From Neoceratodus forsteri (taxonomy: Eukaryota; Chordata; Ceratodontiformes; Ceratodontidae): DNA of 64,000 nt. Below the pieces are notes generated by a model. The model worked only from the letters and a program-made list of their open reading frames with translations, was not told the DNA's origin and did no database searches. A program made the translations under genes and the position numbers. Shown piece by piece: positions 10,370 through 20,490 of the stretch (the first letter of the stretch is position 1; each line of letters opens with the position of its first letter). The stretch lies in NCBI GenBank assembly GCA_016271365.2, contig CM057454.1:698135501-698199500 (forward strand), given 5' to 3'.

Positions 10370-12170
10370 ATGGAGACATGATAATAACACAAAAAGATGT
10401 CTTGGAAAAAATCAAAAAACTTAAACCAGACAAATCAGCCTGACCTGACAGTATGCATCCTAAGCTTCTTAAAGAACTGGCTCATGAATTTATTTATTAT
10501 TTATCAGCAGGACCAATTACTATGCTTTTTCCAGCCTCTGTAGAAGAAGGTCAGACATTACCAGAATGGAGAGAGGCATAGGTGATACCTATTTATAACA
10601 AACAGAGCTGATACAGCTGCAGCAAGCTTGTATGAGTGTCACCGCCACCAGTGAATGAGTGCCACCGAATGTGTGTGAATGCCATATGCAAGATGGCAGC
10701 ACCAACAGTATTACACATGTGCCATACTTGCACATGCATAGTTCTTTTGCATGGCATAATATGCCATTCCCAAGATGATGTCACTGACAGAGCTGCATAT
10801 GTGCAACACGTGCATATGCACAGTACTTTGCCGAAATACGGAAGTGGCAGATGAGCCACAAAATAGTGCAGCCATGGCAGACTGGTACCGACTGTTTTGT
10901 ACTTTCAGAAGGATCATTCCAAAAGTCCAAAACGGAAGCATTCCAGGGCCTGATCCAGTAGCTTATTTTTCTGACCTACTGCAAAATGGCTGCAGGCTCT
11001 GCCAATGCTGCCATAAAAAGGGGGACAGACAAGATGTGAGCAACTATCAGCCAATTAGTTTAACATCTATTTTAGGAAAACTGCTAGAAGGAATAATTCA
11101 AGACTATATAACTGTACATATTAGGCAGAAGGGATTTGGGGATATATCTCAACATTTTTTTGTCTCGAGTCATTCATGCCTTACAAATCTCCATTTCTTT
11201 GAACCAGTTAGTGCAGGACTAGATAAGTGTTTGTCGATAGATATTATATTTCTAGATTATGCTAAAGCATTTAACTCTGTTTCACATGGAATCCTACTGG
11301 ATAGGCTAAGAGAAATACAACTACATCCTAGCATTATATCATGGATGGAATCATGACTCAGTAAAGGTATCAAAAGTGTGGGAATCAAGAGACACTACTC
11401 TGAATGGGAGAGGTTACGAGTGGTGTCCCTCAGGGGTCAGTACTGGGTCCCACATTTTTTAACATATTCATATCTACTATGCAAACCTCAGACAACACCT
11501 GGATCTGCAAATATGCAGACAACAGTAACATTGGGGCTGTACTAAACAGTGATGTGGCAGTTAAGAACCTGCAAAAGGATTTAGAGTACTTAGAAAGCTG
11601 GGCAAAAAGGCATAGACTAACATTTAATGTAAGAGAATGCAAAGTGATGTACCTTGGGAACAATAACCCACAAAGGCATTATGTATTGAACAACACCATA
11701 ATTGAAAAAAACAAGTGAAGGGGATGTGGGTGTCATAATCACAAACAAACTTAACTGTGACTCACATACCATGAACATGGTTAAAAAATGCCACAGAATC
11801 CTTGGTTGCATATTTAGAAATATAAAAAGCAGAGACAAGGAGGTGATTATGCCACTTTACTTGTCACTGGTAAGGTCTCATCTGGAATATTGTTTGCCAT
11901 TTTGTGCATCACAGACTAAAGGAAGTGGGAAACTTATTGAGAGGGTGCAGAGAAGGGCAACCAAAAAAGTGACAAACATGAGGGACAGAACATATGGGGA
12001 AAGACTGGGTGAGTTAAGTATGCTTTCCATAAATTATAGGAGAATGAGGGGTGATCTGTGTCTGATATACAGTGCAATTAATAACAAGTCTACATGAGAC
12101 AGCACAGGATTAAAAAAAATGTCATGCAAACAAGAATACAAGATCACATCATTTAAAGATAAAAGGTGTA
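10370..12170 (+). pseudogene. CR1 reverse transcriptase, broken
   Basis: The first block has KPDKSA, DSMHPKLLKELA and LPEWREA, the start of a CR1 RT. After the insert the frame continues with KKGDRQDVSNYQPISLTS, CLTNLHFFEPV and IIFLDYAKAFNSVSHG. VTSGVPQGSVLGP follows at 11412. The active-site box at 11512-11523 reads YADN in place of F/YADD, so the second catalytic Asp is lost. The thumb and C-terminal part (11702-12097) contains DVGVIITNKL, LVRSHLEYC and ERVQRRATK. Several stops and shifts separate the blocks. The copy is old. Confidence 0.75.
10601..11014. mobile_element. Unidentified ~0.41-kb insertion in CR1 RT
   Basis: The CR1 protein reads through if 10601-11014 is removed: VIPIYNK before and KKGDRQDVSNY after. 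The insert contains repeated GCATATG/CATATGC and ACATGTGCCATAC-type stretches. Both junctions carry TAA (near 10596 and 11013), as for a Harbinger-type target duplication, but no good inverted ends were found. Confidence 0.45.
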
Positions 12171-12182
12171 GTAGCAAGAACT

Positions 12183-13872
12183 GATGAGGAGTTTGCTCAG
12201 TTCTTTGCAGATAAGGTTGCCAGAGTCAGGTCTGGCATCGGTCCGACCTCTCCTATGGAGGATAGCAGTGGTCGACGGGAAGTGGCATGTACTAGGTCTG
12301 TCTGGTCAGAGTTTCGCTGGCTGGAGTTCAGTGACATTGTGAAGATTATCCAAACATTGCGACCAACCAGTTGTAGTTTGGATCCGGGCCCTACACCTCT
12401 CTTAGTAGGATGTGTGGAAGTTATCTGCCCAATCCTTGCTGACATTGTCTGGAAGTCTCTGGAGAGGGGGGTCTTTCCTGACCCCCTCAAGGAGGCGGTC
12501 GTTCGACCACTCCTTAAAAAACCCTCCTTAGATCCAGATTGTCTAGCTAAAAACCTGCCATTTGTTGGTAAGGTTATTGAAAAGGCGGTTGCGTTGCAAC
12601 TGGATGATCATCTTATAACTCACAATGTCTATGATACTCTCCAGTCTGGTTTTAGGAAGAAGCATAGCTTGGAGACTGCACTTGTCTGGGTATTGAGTGA
12701 TCTCCTAATGGCTAGAGATTGAAAGGCATGTACCATTCTGGTCCTTCTCAATCTTTCCGCTGCATTTGACACTGTAGACCATGGTGTGCTATTGGATTGC
12801 CTGTGGGTTTATTGTGGGCTGTCTGGTACAGTCCTCAAATGGTTTCATTCTTACCTCACAAACAGGTTCCAGAGAGTTGCCACTGGAATTTACTCCTCTG
12901 GCGCTCACTCCCTGCCTTGTGGGGTACCGCAGGGTTCCATTTTAGCTCCCATGTTGTTTGCAGTGTATATGCTGCCATTGGGAGAAATCATCAGGCAATA
13001 CAGTTTGGGTTTTTTCACTGCTATGCAGATGATACCCAGCTGTATCTGTCTTTTCTGCCTGGCCAGGATGATGCACTCTCCATGCTGAATAATTGCCTTG
13101 CTGAGATCAGACTTTGGATGAGTTCCAGCTGGCTGATACTGAATCCGGATAAGACTGAGGTATTGGTAGTGGACCCAGGTCATCTGGGGTGGGTTTGGGA
13201 GCTGGACAACCATCAGGTTTGTTACTTGGTGGTATGTCGCTCCCTACCTCCGATCAGGTGCAAAATCTGGGCGTTAGTTTTGATGGCGGTCTGACCCTAA
13301 AATCTCAGGTGTCAGTTGTCATCAAATCCTCTTTTTACCATCTGAGGAATATCGCCCGGGTGAAACACCTGGTTCCTCTGGGTGATCTTCCAGCATTGGT
13401 CCATGCCTTTGTCACTACCCATCTTGATTACTGCAATTCCCTCCACCTAGGGCTACCCGGGATTGATATCCACCGCCTGCAGCTGGTGCAGAACACGGCA
13501 GCCAGGCTTTTGACTGGGACTTCTAGAACCAGTCATATTACACATGTGCTCCGCGAACTGCACTGGCTGCCTGTTAGGTGGCGGATCACCTTTAAGGTTG
13601 GTTTACTAACCTTTAAAGCCCTATATGACCAGGGACCCAGTTACCTGAAAGATCTCCTGATTACCTATTGCCCCCTCCATCCTCTCTGCTCCACCAATAA
13701 GGGATTGCTGGAGATTCCCAGGGTTCAATTGAAGACATCAGGATCTCGTGCTTTTGCTTTTTCAGCACCAACCCTGTGGAATTCTCTGCCTCATTGGTTG
13801 AGAGAATGCCCAACCGTCGATAGCTTTAAAACTGGTTTGAAGACGTATTTGTTTGGTTTAGCATTTATTTAG
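12183..13872 (+). pseudogene. L2 reverse transcriptase, lightly damaged
   Basis: The RT copies L2 RNA and probably served SINEs with matching tails. EFAQFFADKV (12190) and LDPGPTPLL (12379) open the RT. KVIEKAVALQL marks the first RT motif, but about five residues that normally precede it (the NYRPVS block) are gone. HSLETALVWV is followed by a TGA at 12721, then NLSAAFDTVDHGVLLD and CGVPQGSILAPMLF (from 12916). A frameshift near 13010 precedes YADDTQLYLSF; YADD is at 13022-13033. After another shift, 13189-13872 is an unbroken 227-codon C-terminus with LVHAFVTTHLDYCNSL, LQLVQNTAARLL and LHWLPVRWRI. One stop, two frameshifts and a small deletion make it one of the younger LINE copies here. 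Confidence 0.88.
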
Positions 13873-13990
13873 TTATGGTTGTTATATTTTAATGCTGTTT
13901 TAAAAAAATTGTTATCATTATGTATGCGTTTTATGTACAGCGCCTTGGCTTTGAAAGCCGCTATAAAAATAAAGTTGACTTGATTTTGAT
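12183..13990 (+). mobile_element. L2-clade LINE, 5'-truncated, nested in CR1
   Basis: L2 coding sequence runs from about 12183 to a TAG stop near 13872. A short 3' UTR follows with the L2 hallmark TACAGCGCCTTGGCTTTGAA and a terminal repeat of GATTT-type units (13976-13995). CR1 sequence lies on both sides, so the L2 is the later insertion. Confidence 0.9.
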
Positions 13991-14096
13991 TTGATTTGAG
14001 AAACATAGAAAGTGGTTCAGTCAAAGAGTGATCTCTGTATGGAACTCTACCAGAAAAAGTGGTCAAAAGTTGCTCCATGGAGGTATTTAAATGTAA

Positions 14097-15039
14097 CCAC
14101 CCAGTCCCCTGGGGTTACTAGAATCCCATCAGTTAAAGTGCTCGGCAGGGAGAGGCAGCTGGTGATTAACTAGTTAAATGATTTTTTCACTTGCTCACTC
14201 TTTTGTTTACTTGGCATCAGATGAGATGGAAGTGATGAGCTCATTTGGAACTCTTGCAGCAGCATAAGCCTTAGCAAGCTGTGAGAAGGGAGTTTAGAAT
14301 GTTGAGACGAGGATAAGTGTGAGTCTGTAGCTGGAAGAAGGAGTGAAAACTGCTCAGCTGAGGGCTCTGAGTTGAGGGCCCTGCCTTCTCACCTTGATCC
14401 TGGCAATTCCCCAGTTTGCCTAGAGAAGTGGTGGAAACCGTTGTTTACAGCAGGATCTCCTGATTTTCATCCCTGGAGGGGTGAAAAGGACTGCTAGTGG
14501 ATGGATCCAAGGGGCAATCCTCTTTTTGATTCAAGATGTTTGAAGCTGCCTGAAATGTTTAACAGTGAGTAGGATCTTACTTTTGCTGCAGAAAGCAAGT
14601 GCCTGTGCTGTTGTGTTCTCTGGCTAGAAGGGAAGGCACAACCTTTCTGTGAATTCAGAAGTTTGAGACTGTTCTAATTTAAAGTTGTCTGAAGTGTGTG
14701 ATGTCCAGAGGTATGACTATATCACATTGTTTGGGACTTTAGTTTTTCCACTACCAGTGTAGTGATTCAAATGCTGGATGCCAAAGTTTCAATCAATAAG
14801 CATTTGCCAAAGTGTATTTCTGAATGTTTAAGGTATACCTCTGAAAGAATGGCTGAGTATGGATTTGGGTGCAAAGGGTTGGTAGAACGTCGTCTGGAGC
14901 AACCAGTTCAGGACTACAGGTTCAGTAAGTGCGCATGGTTACTTTAGACATAGGGCCAATGTCTGAAGAGAATTTCACCCGCTGAAGTGGGTTAGTTTCT
15001 TCTCTGATTATGAAGAATAGTGCTAGTTCTTAACAAAAT
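14097..15039. other. No gene; possible LTR start at 14095
   Basis: The CR1 remnant stops at TTTAAA, and the next bases, TGTAACCACCCAGTCCCCTG, have the TG start and style of a vertebrate Gypsy LTR. No matching CA end, target duplication, primer site or coding sequence was found. The rest is unrecognised single-copy-looking sequence. Confidence 0.25.
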
Positions 15040-15235
15040 ATGTGTTCAGTGGTGGCCAGTGCCACTAGAAGCAATGTTCAATGTCCTACAACATGTGGTA
15101 AACAAAGTACAAGTGCCCTGTTAGCAAATGTGTTTTTCAGTTGTGGCCAATGCCACTGGATGAAATGTCCTATGTCCTATGCTATATGGGAATACAAGTA
15201 CAAGATGTTCTATGTCCTACAGTGTGGGAATACTC
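15040..15235. repeat. Diverged tandem duplication, ~90 bp
   Basis: ATGTGTTCAGTGGTGGCCAG (from 15041) recurs in diverged form at about 15128 as ATGTGTTTTTCAGTTGTGGC. Both copies run on through GCCAC(T/A)..ATGTCCTA. Two to three decayed units. Confidence 0.5.
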
Positions 15236-15963
15236 GAGGATCCTACCCTCACTCATCACTGTCAACTTTATCACACTTTGGCTTTATTATCTCTTGATAA
15301 AAGATGTCTCTTCCACTGTGCTAAATCCATCTCCAAATTCTGGTTTGGCTCCCTCCCTACTTACCTCAACTCTTCCCTAACAATCCCTCCACCATCCACC
15401 CATTCACTTAGGTCCTCAGTTTCCCATACTTTAGGTTTCCCATGCCGTATGACTACTGTCAGTCAGGCAACCTTCTCGTACCGCTTCCCTAAACTGTGGC
15501 AATCCCTCCCCCTGCCCGATTCGCCTTTCTACTTCCCCTTCCTTTATCTCCTCAGTCTTACACAATTACCTGTCTGTGAACTGCAGCTGCAACTGAGCAG
15601 ACCATGTTGCATCTAAATGGGTTGAAATAGTTATCCTATTACCACACTTGCGGACCTTCTGTTCACTATGTTGTAATGGAGTATACATACCAACTGTAAT
15701 TTCTTGATGCCTGTTACTACTTGTTAATTGTTCTCTACTTGGTAATGTACCCTATGCATAATTGGCTCTATATACCATTTTGTTGTTTGCCTATGACTTA
15801 TTTGTATGTCTTCCAATTCCCACATTTTGGCAATGTATACTGTTGTGTTGATTACATTTTACTGTATACCTTCCAACTCCCCAACCCCCAGGACACACCA
15901 TGAGATAAGCAACTTGTTGTTCAGTGTGCCCTTCCTGGTGAAACTCTTAAATAAATAAATACA
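15225..15963 (+). pseudogene. Family A LINE C-terminus and 3' tail, copy 2
   Basis: A 145-codon frame (15179-15616) contains LTHHCQLYHTLALLSL, HCAKSISKFWFGSLPTYL and FSYRFPKLWQSL. These match the C-terminal frames of family A at 25190-25390 (minus) and 57238-57696 (plus). The 3' tail contains TTCAGTGTGCCCTTCCTGGT and ends in TAAATAAATAAAT at 15950-15963. This is the second family A tail type, shared with 22320 (minus), 46350 (minus) and 57960 (plus). No RT active site is included. Confidence 0.7.
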
Positions 15964-16615
15964 AAGAGTTTCTGTCAGATACAGTCGATTTGTTGTTCTG
16001 CAAGTTCCTAGTGCCACGATGTGTAAACCTTGGGGGTCCACCCTTGCTTTAGAGAACATCTTTTGGAATAAAGTCGCACTCTAGAACCCCAACTATGGTC
16101 TGGACAGATGCATTATTGCTTCCTGTGTGGAGTTAGTGGGTACCCTTCCAGATGATAGGTCTAGCATAGCCCTAGAAAAATGTTCTTTGCCCAGGATATG
16201 GTTTTGTAAATATCAAATAGGTTAATTTGCTTTTGTACACCCCCACCACTTTGATCTCTAGAATGAGCCTGGTATACATTCCCAAAAGTTAGGGATGGTA
16301 CCAATCAACTAAATATTCTGAAGGCTCTACCCAGTTATGGGTGCCAGGGTTAGAAAACTGAGTAAAGTAGTGGGGAAGGGGTTACATAAAAAAGCCCTTG
16401 ATGCCTACATGGGCACAGATAAATATAAGTATTGCCGCTAAACAGTGGTGAGTAACCATAGGTCTTTGACCTCCTTACTCGTAAGTAACCTATGAAACTA
16501 TGAACACCACACAGGAGATGGAACATTTGGACTCTTATCCATCACTGTAGGAGATGGGGACACCACTAGCTTATATGGGTCATTGCAACAGCAGAAGAAT
16601 GCAATATTTATATAA
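15964..16615. other. No gene recognised
   Basis: Both strands lack convincing coding frames or terminal repeats. The sequence is mixed and moderately AT-rich, probably decayed repeats. Confidence 0.5.
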
Positions 16616-16790
16616 GAGGTGGCAGAGCTGTTTGTGACACAACTTGCAGATAGGTTTGGCAGCATTAGATCAGACATGCAGTTTGGCATGGCAACACTAC
16701 TGGATCCCAGATATAATGATGTGTTAATTCCCCTTGGATATATAGACTATATCAAACAGAAACAGTCCTCAGTGATCAGTGGTCCTTCCT
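16616..16790 (+). pseudogene. hAT transposase C-terminal fragment
   Basis: The frame from 16616 reads EVAELFVTQLADRFGSI, FGMATLLDPRYNDVL and IPLGYIDYI. 'ATLLDPRYK'-type sequence sits between the catalytic core and the C-terminal dimerisation region of hAT transposases. Only about 55 codons survive before stops. No hAT ends were seen nearby, and whether it belongs to the family at 6.9 and 61 kb is not known. Confidence 0.6.
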
Positions 16791-17718
16791 TATCCCTAAC
16801 TCTCCTTTTTTGCTCTATGTATTAAAAACGTATTGTTTCCTTGATACTCTGTGCAATCCTGTCCTCCAAACCAACCTTGGCCTAAACAGACTTGATCCTG
16901 CAGTCCTTATGCAATGCCCTGACATACCCTTCTTCTTATGCCTATCACCAGAATCATTCTACTTATTATACAGTACACACATTTTTTATCCCTTAGCTTC
17001 ACCTGAAGTTCTTTGGACAACCATGGAGGCCTTAACCTAGCTATCTTACCCTTATACATCCATTCCTAATTCTTTCACTCTCTCTTCTCTCTCTCTCTCT
17101 CTCTCTCTCTTTCTCCTTCTCTGTCTAATGTGTATTGTTTCCTGCATTTAATGAACTATCTAACTGCCATCAAATCCAATGATCTTACAATGTTCTTATG
17201 TTTTAATGTTGTGTATATAATATAAGTACTTTCTTTTTTGAACCTGCTTGTTCTCTCACCAGCCATATTCTCTCTCTTGAAACTCCTCATCTTTAGTCTC
17301 CTGCCTACACCCTTCGAGTCAATGTCACAGGATGCCTGGCCATCATTGAGGTTGCACCATATAGAGAAAGCTCCCCATCCATGTGTGCCCCAGAAGTACA
17401 CAGTGTAGTCACAGTCTACTGCTTGTTCACTGCCTGAGCTGAGAGGAAATGGTGGTGATTTGTGGAAGATAGGATGGGGCAAGCCATATGCTACTTGTGC
17501 AAGTAGCAGTACACTTTTCTTCTCTGTTTTTCTCATCCACCTCTGCTATCAATCAGGGCATCTTTGAGATTACTATTCTGGGATGAGATAGGAAACTGTG
17601 ACCACCTTCAACATCTTATGTTGCTATGAACATTCCCATACAACAGGTCCAATGAACGATAGCTGTCATCCAGAAAACAGGGCCAGCACAAACTACTAGT
17701 AGGGCGGCCACAAGAAAC
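16791..17718. other. No gene; (CT)n microsatellite
   Basis: A CT-dinucleotide run lies at about 17086-17112. Nothing else on either strand could be assigned. Confidence 0.6.
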
Positions 17719-18751
17719 CAGTCAGAGGTAGTTGCACTCAAAAAAAAGTGATATCCACAAAGGCTTAAGCAGACAAATGTATTTATTGCAAAATGCAAAT
17801 GAATAATATCCAAATCATTTGGCTCGCCCCTTAAAGGAAGGCTGTCCTAAACTGTGGGGGCAATCACCAGGGCTGCAAAAATGCCCGATTAAAACAACCA
17901 ATATAGTTTAAAATGAATAGCGCTAACCTTTTATTAGTTATTTATTGTTGCACAGTTGCTCCTGGATGCACCATTTTGAAACTGCCGCCGCACCGGAAAA
18001 CAGAGTGTGACCCAGACATCCGGTCCTGTGCCGGAATGCTCGTAAAAATGACGAGCGAGGCACATTTACAGTGGATAAAAAGAAACACTGTGCCATGTAG
18101 AGGTCTATTAACTGAACCTCTAGAGTAATTCCCAGTTAAAGCAGCAGTGTAAGGTATTTAAAATTGTTCTTAAAGTTGGAGCTCAAGCTCAGTCATGCAG
18201 TAGAACCTGGCGCTAATCGCATGCCGAAGGACTGGAGCACTGGCGCTACTGCGCGGCTGAGCTTGGAGCTCCAACTTTAGAACAATTTTAAATACCTTAC
18301 ATCTCGTTTCAACTGAATTACTTCTAGAGTTCAGTTAATGAACTCTCTACATGGCACAGTGTTCTTTATCCTGTAAATGTGCCTCGCTCGTCTATTTTAC
18401 AGTTCGCACATGACCAGATGTCTGGGTCACAGTCTGTTTTCCGGTGTGGCGGCAGTTTCAAAATGGTGCATCCAGGAGCAACTGTACAACAATAAATAAC
18501 TAATAAAAGGTTAGCGCTATTCATTTTAAACTATATTGGTTGTTTTAATCGGGCGTTTTTGCAGCCCTGGTGATTGCCTCCACAGTTTAGGACAGCCTTC
18601 CTTTAAGTCTGCTGTTCCAGCTAAGAACAGCAGACCCAAGCACTGAGCCAAGTGATTTGGCTGTTATTTCTTTGCATTTTGCAGTAAATACATATGTCTG
18701 TTTAAGCCTTTGTGGACATCACTTTTTCTTGAGTGCAACTACCTCTGATTG
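17719..18751. repeat. 1.03-kb foldback (inverted repeat)
   Basis: The left arm (from CAGTCAGAGGTAGTTGCACT at 17719) pairs along its length with the right arm ending at 18751. Matching landmarks are ATCCACAAAGGCTTAA with its inverted copy near 18700, GCGCTAACCTTTTATTAGTT with its copy near 18500, and GTAAGGTATTTAAAATTGTT with its copy near 18280. The centre is at about 18205-18250, so the arms are about 500 bp with almost no spacer. The right arm has about 40 extra bp (18607-18650). No clear target duplication. It is a candidate foldback transposon or large hairpin MITE. Confidence 0.85.
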
Positions 18752-19837
18752 ACTTGTTATAACATTCTCATAGGGCATCCTATTGTAGAGTGGATGCCAC
18801 CATCCTTACCTCTAAAGTCTGAGAGTGCTGCATCTAAATCACCAATAAAGCTTCTCCAGTCCAGTGCTTATAGGCAGATTTGCCCTGTGACCCTAGGTCA
18901 CCCATGGAAGAGCACGACACACTCTGCCAGCACCACTGTGATTAGCCCAATGCAAGCATTTTCCTATAACATGTAAGCAATAAGACACAACAGGGCATGA
19001 GTTATTATTCCTGAACCACATGCCCAGGTGTGTTTTGAAGCATTATGAGCATGTGCTGAATGCATTCAACCATCTGGTAGTGCAGTTCAGGAATAGTAAC
19101 CCATACCCTGAAGTGTGTTATTAGGCTTAAGAAATGGGCCCTCTGTAAAAGAAAAATAAGATAAGTTTAGCAGTGTGATCACTATTTTTAAAGAGTACTT
19201 CTTTGACATTGTTTCCACTAATCAGAGAGTAGGATCTTCCCCGTCCTTTTATAAATAGATAATAATACATAGTTGCAGAAGGTGTAGGTAAACAAAATTT
19301 TACGCATACCCCGAGATATGTGATGCTACATAAATTTGAAAGTAGAGCTCAAGGGGTTTACAAAATCATCGTGCACTGAGGGTGTGTATAAAGTTTTAGC
19401 TTACAGACACCTACTCATGTTTTGTTTTTAATAATTACTGTTAAACATTTTAATGTAAGTGAAGTTTCAATAATACATAGAAAAAGTGACTTTTTGAATG
19501 CAAAATCTTTTACATACAGTAGGTAACTGTGAGATGGTAGGGGTGAAAGATGAAGATGTAGTCTCTGAGAAGGGACAGAGAGGGAAGATTTTACTTTTTG
19601 GATATCCTATGTCAGCAGTGGTCCACTGAAGGTGAGGAGAAATTCCAAGGTAGATTTTATTAACAAGGGAAATGTTTGGTGTGACCTCAAAGGTTGCCAG
19701 ATAGGGGGAGCACCTGGACTACGGTGGGCTCAAAGAGGGAGGGACTAGTGGAATCAAGAAGATTGGGGGGGTTAGGGTTCACAGGCACATTCCTCAACCA
19801 TTTCTGGTTCCACTACAAAACTGCTAGAAATACAGAA
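18752..19837. other. No gene recognised; contains one small MITE
   Basis: Apart from the inverted repeat at 18991-19110, this kilobase shows no coding frame or repeat I can name. Confidence 0.5.
18991..19110. mobile_element. Small MITE with ~37-bp inverted ends
   Basis: CAGGGCATGAGTTATTATTC at 18991 and the inverted right end CAGGGTATGGGTTACTATTC (from 19110 inward) agree at most positions over about 37 bp, leaving a 46-bp centre. No clear target duplication. No coding capacity. Confidence 0.6.
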
Positions 19838-19925
19838 AACATAGAATTTGAAGGCAGATAAAGACCGCTTGGCTCACCTAGTCTGCCCATTTTCCTACCT
19901 AACAGATAAGCTGCAGATCCTAGTT
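19838..19925 (-). mobile_element. CR1 3' end, isolated, minus strand
   Basis: Read on the minus strand this is TGGGCAGACTAGGTGAGCC, then GGTCTTTATCTGCC and TCTATG. That is the same 3' UTR end seen on the plus strand at 24640-24711 and 51930-51999. Only about 90 bp, as expected of a strongly 5'-truncated CR1. Confidence 0.7.
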
Positions 19926-19929
19926 AACC

Positions 19930-20490
19930 AACAGCTTACTGTCACTCTAGCAGAGCAGATCCACCAGGAAGCACCTGTGGAAGTGACCAGGGAATATGTG
20001 GGGGCCCTCCCAGGTGGAGGCCCCACGGTGGGCGGCAGAGGACTGCAGAGAAGGATGAATCAGCTTCCGATGGGGGACTCAATTGTCAGTGGTATAGAAC
20101 TGGGAGACAGAAAGGGGCAGAGAGGGAGGTCAGGTGCCTACCCAGTGCCACAGCATGGATGGATGGGAAGCATATTGTATGGATCACTAGGGCAGTAGGA
20201 AGGGGGAACTGGATGTCATTGTCCACCTGAGGACAAATGGCCTGGTCAGGGATGGGGCAGAAACAGTGAAAGGGGAGTTTACAGAGCTGGGAAGAAGTCT
20301 TAGACAGGTAGCATACTCCATAGCTTTTTTAGAGGTGCTACCTGTCTATGATAAGGGAAGGCAAGGGAACTCTGCATCAATGCCTTTAACTCATGGTTGA
20401 AGCAATGGTACAGTGACTGCATCCCTCTGGAAGGGTAACCACAGTTTTCAGTAGACAATTTAAAGATTACTTTAATGAGCATTTAAACTA
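19930..20490 (+). pseudogene. CR1 ORF1, esterase-type, decayed
   Basis: CR1 ORF1 proteins carry an SGNH-hydrolase (esterase) domain of unclear role in retrotransposition. The frame to 20198 contains LPMGDSIVSGIELG; GDSI is the block-I nucleophile motif of this fold. After the stop at about 20197 the reading breaks up through GTG..CHCPPEDKWPGQG, corresponding to the block-III region (normally HVGTND), which is not intact. A second CR1 ORF1 remnant, with the complementary block-III part preserved, lies at 58480-59220. Confidence 0.6.

Larger units (their letters stand above)
10370..14096 (+). mobile_element. CR1-clade LINE, copy 3, interrupted
   Basis: RT and C-terminal coding remains lie at 10370-10600, 11015-12170 and 13999-14096. 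An unidentified insert splits the first two blocks and an L2 splits the last two. The last block (FSQRVISVWNS, EKVVK, MEVFK) is the standard CR1 C-terminus, cut off at about 14096. Confidence 0.75.

Noticed and set aside
17913..18128. 71-codon frame as a small gene
   Set aside because: It lies wholly in one arm of the foldback and has no coding character.
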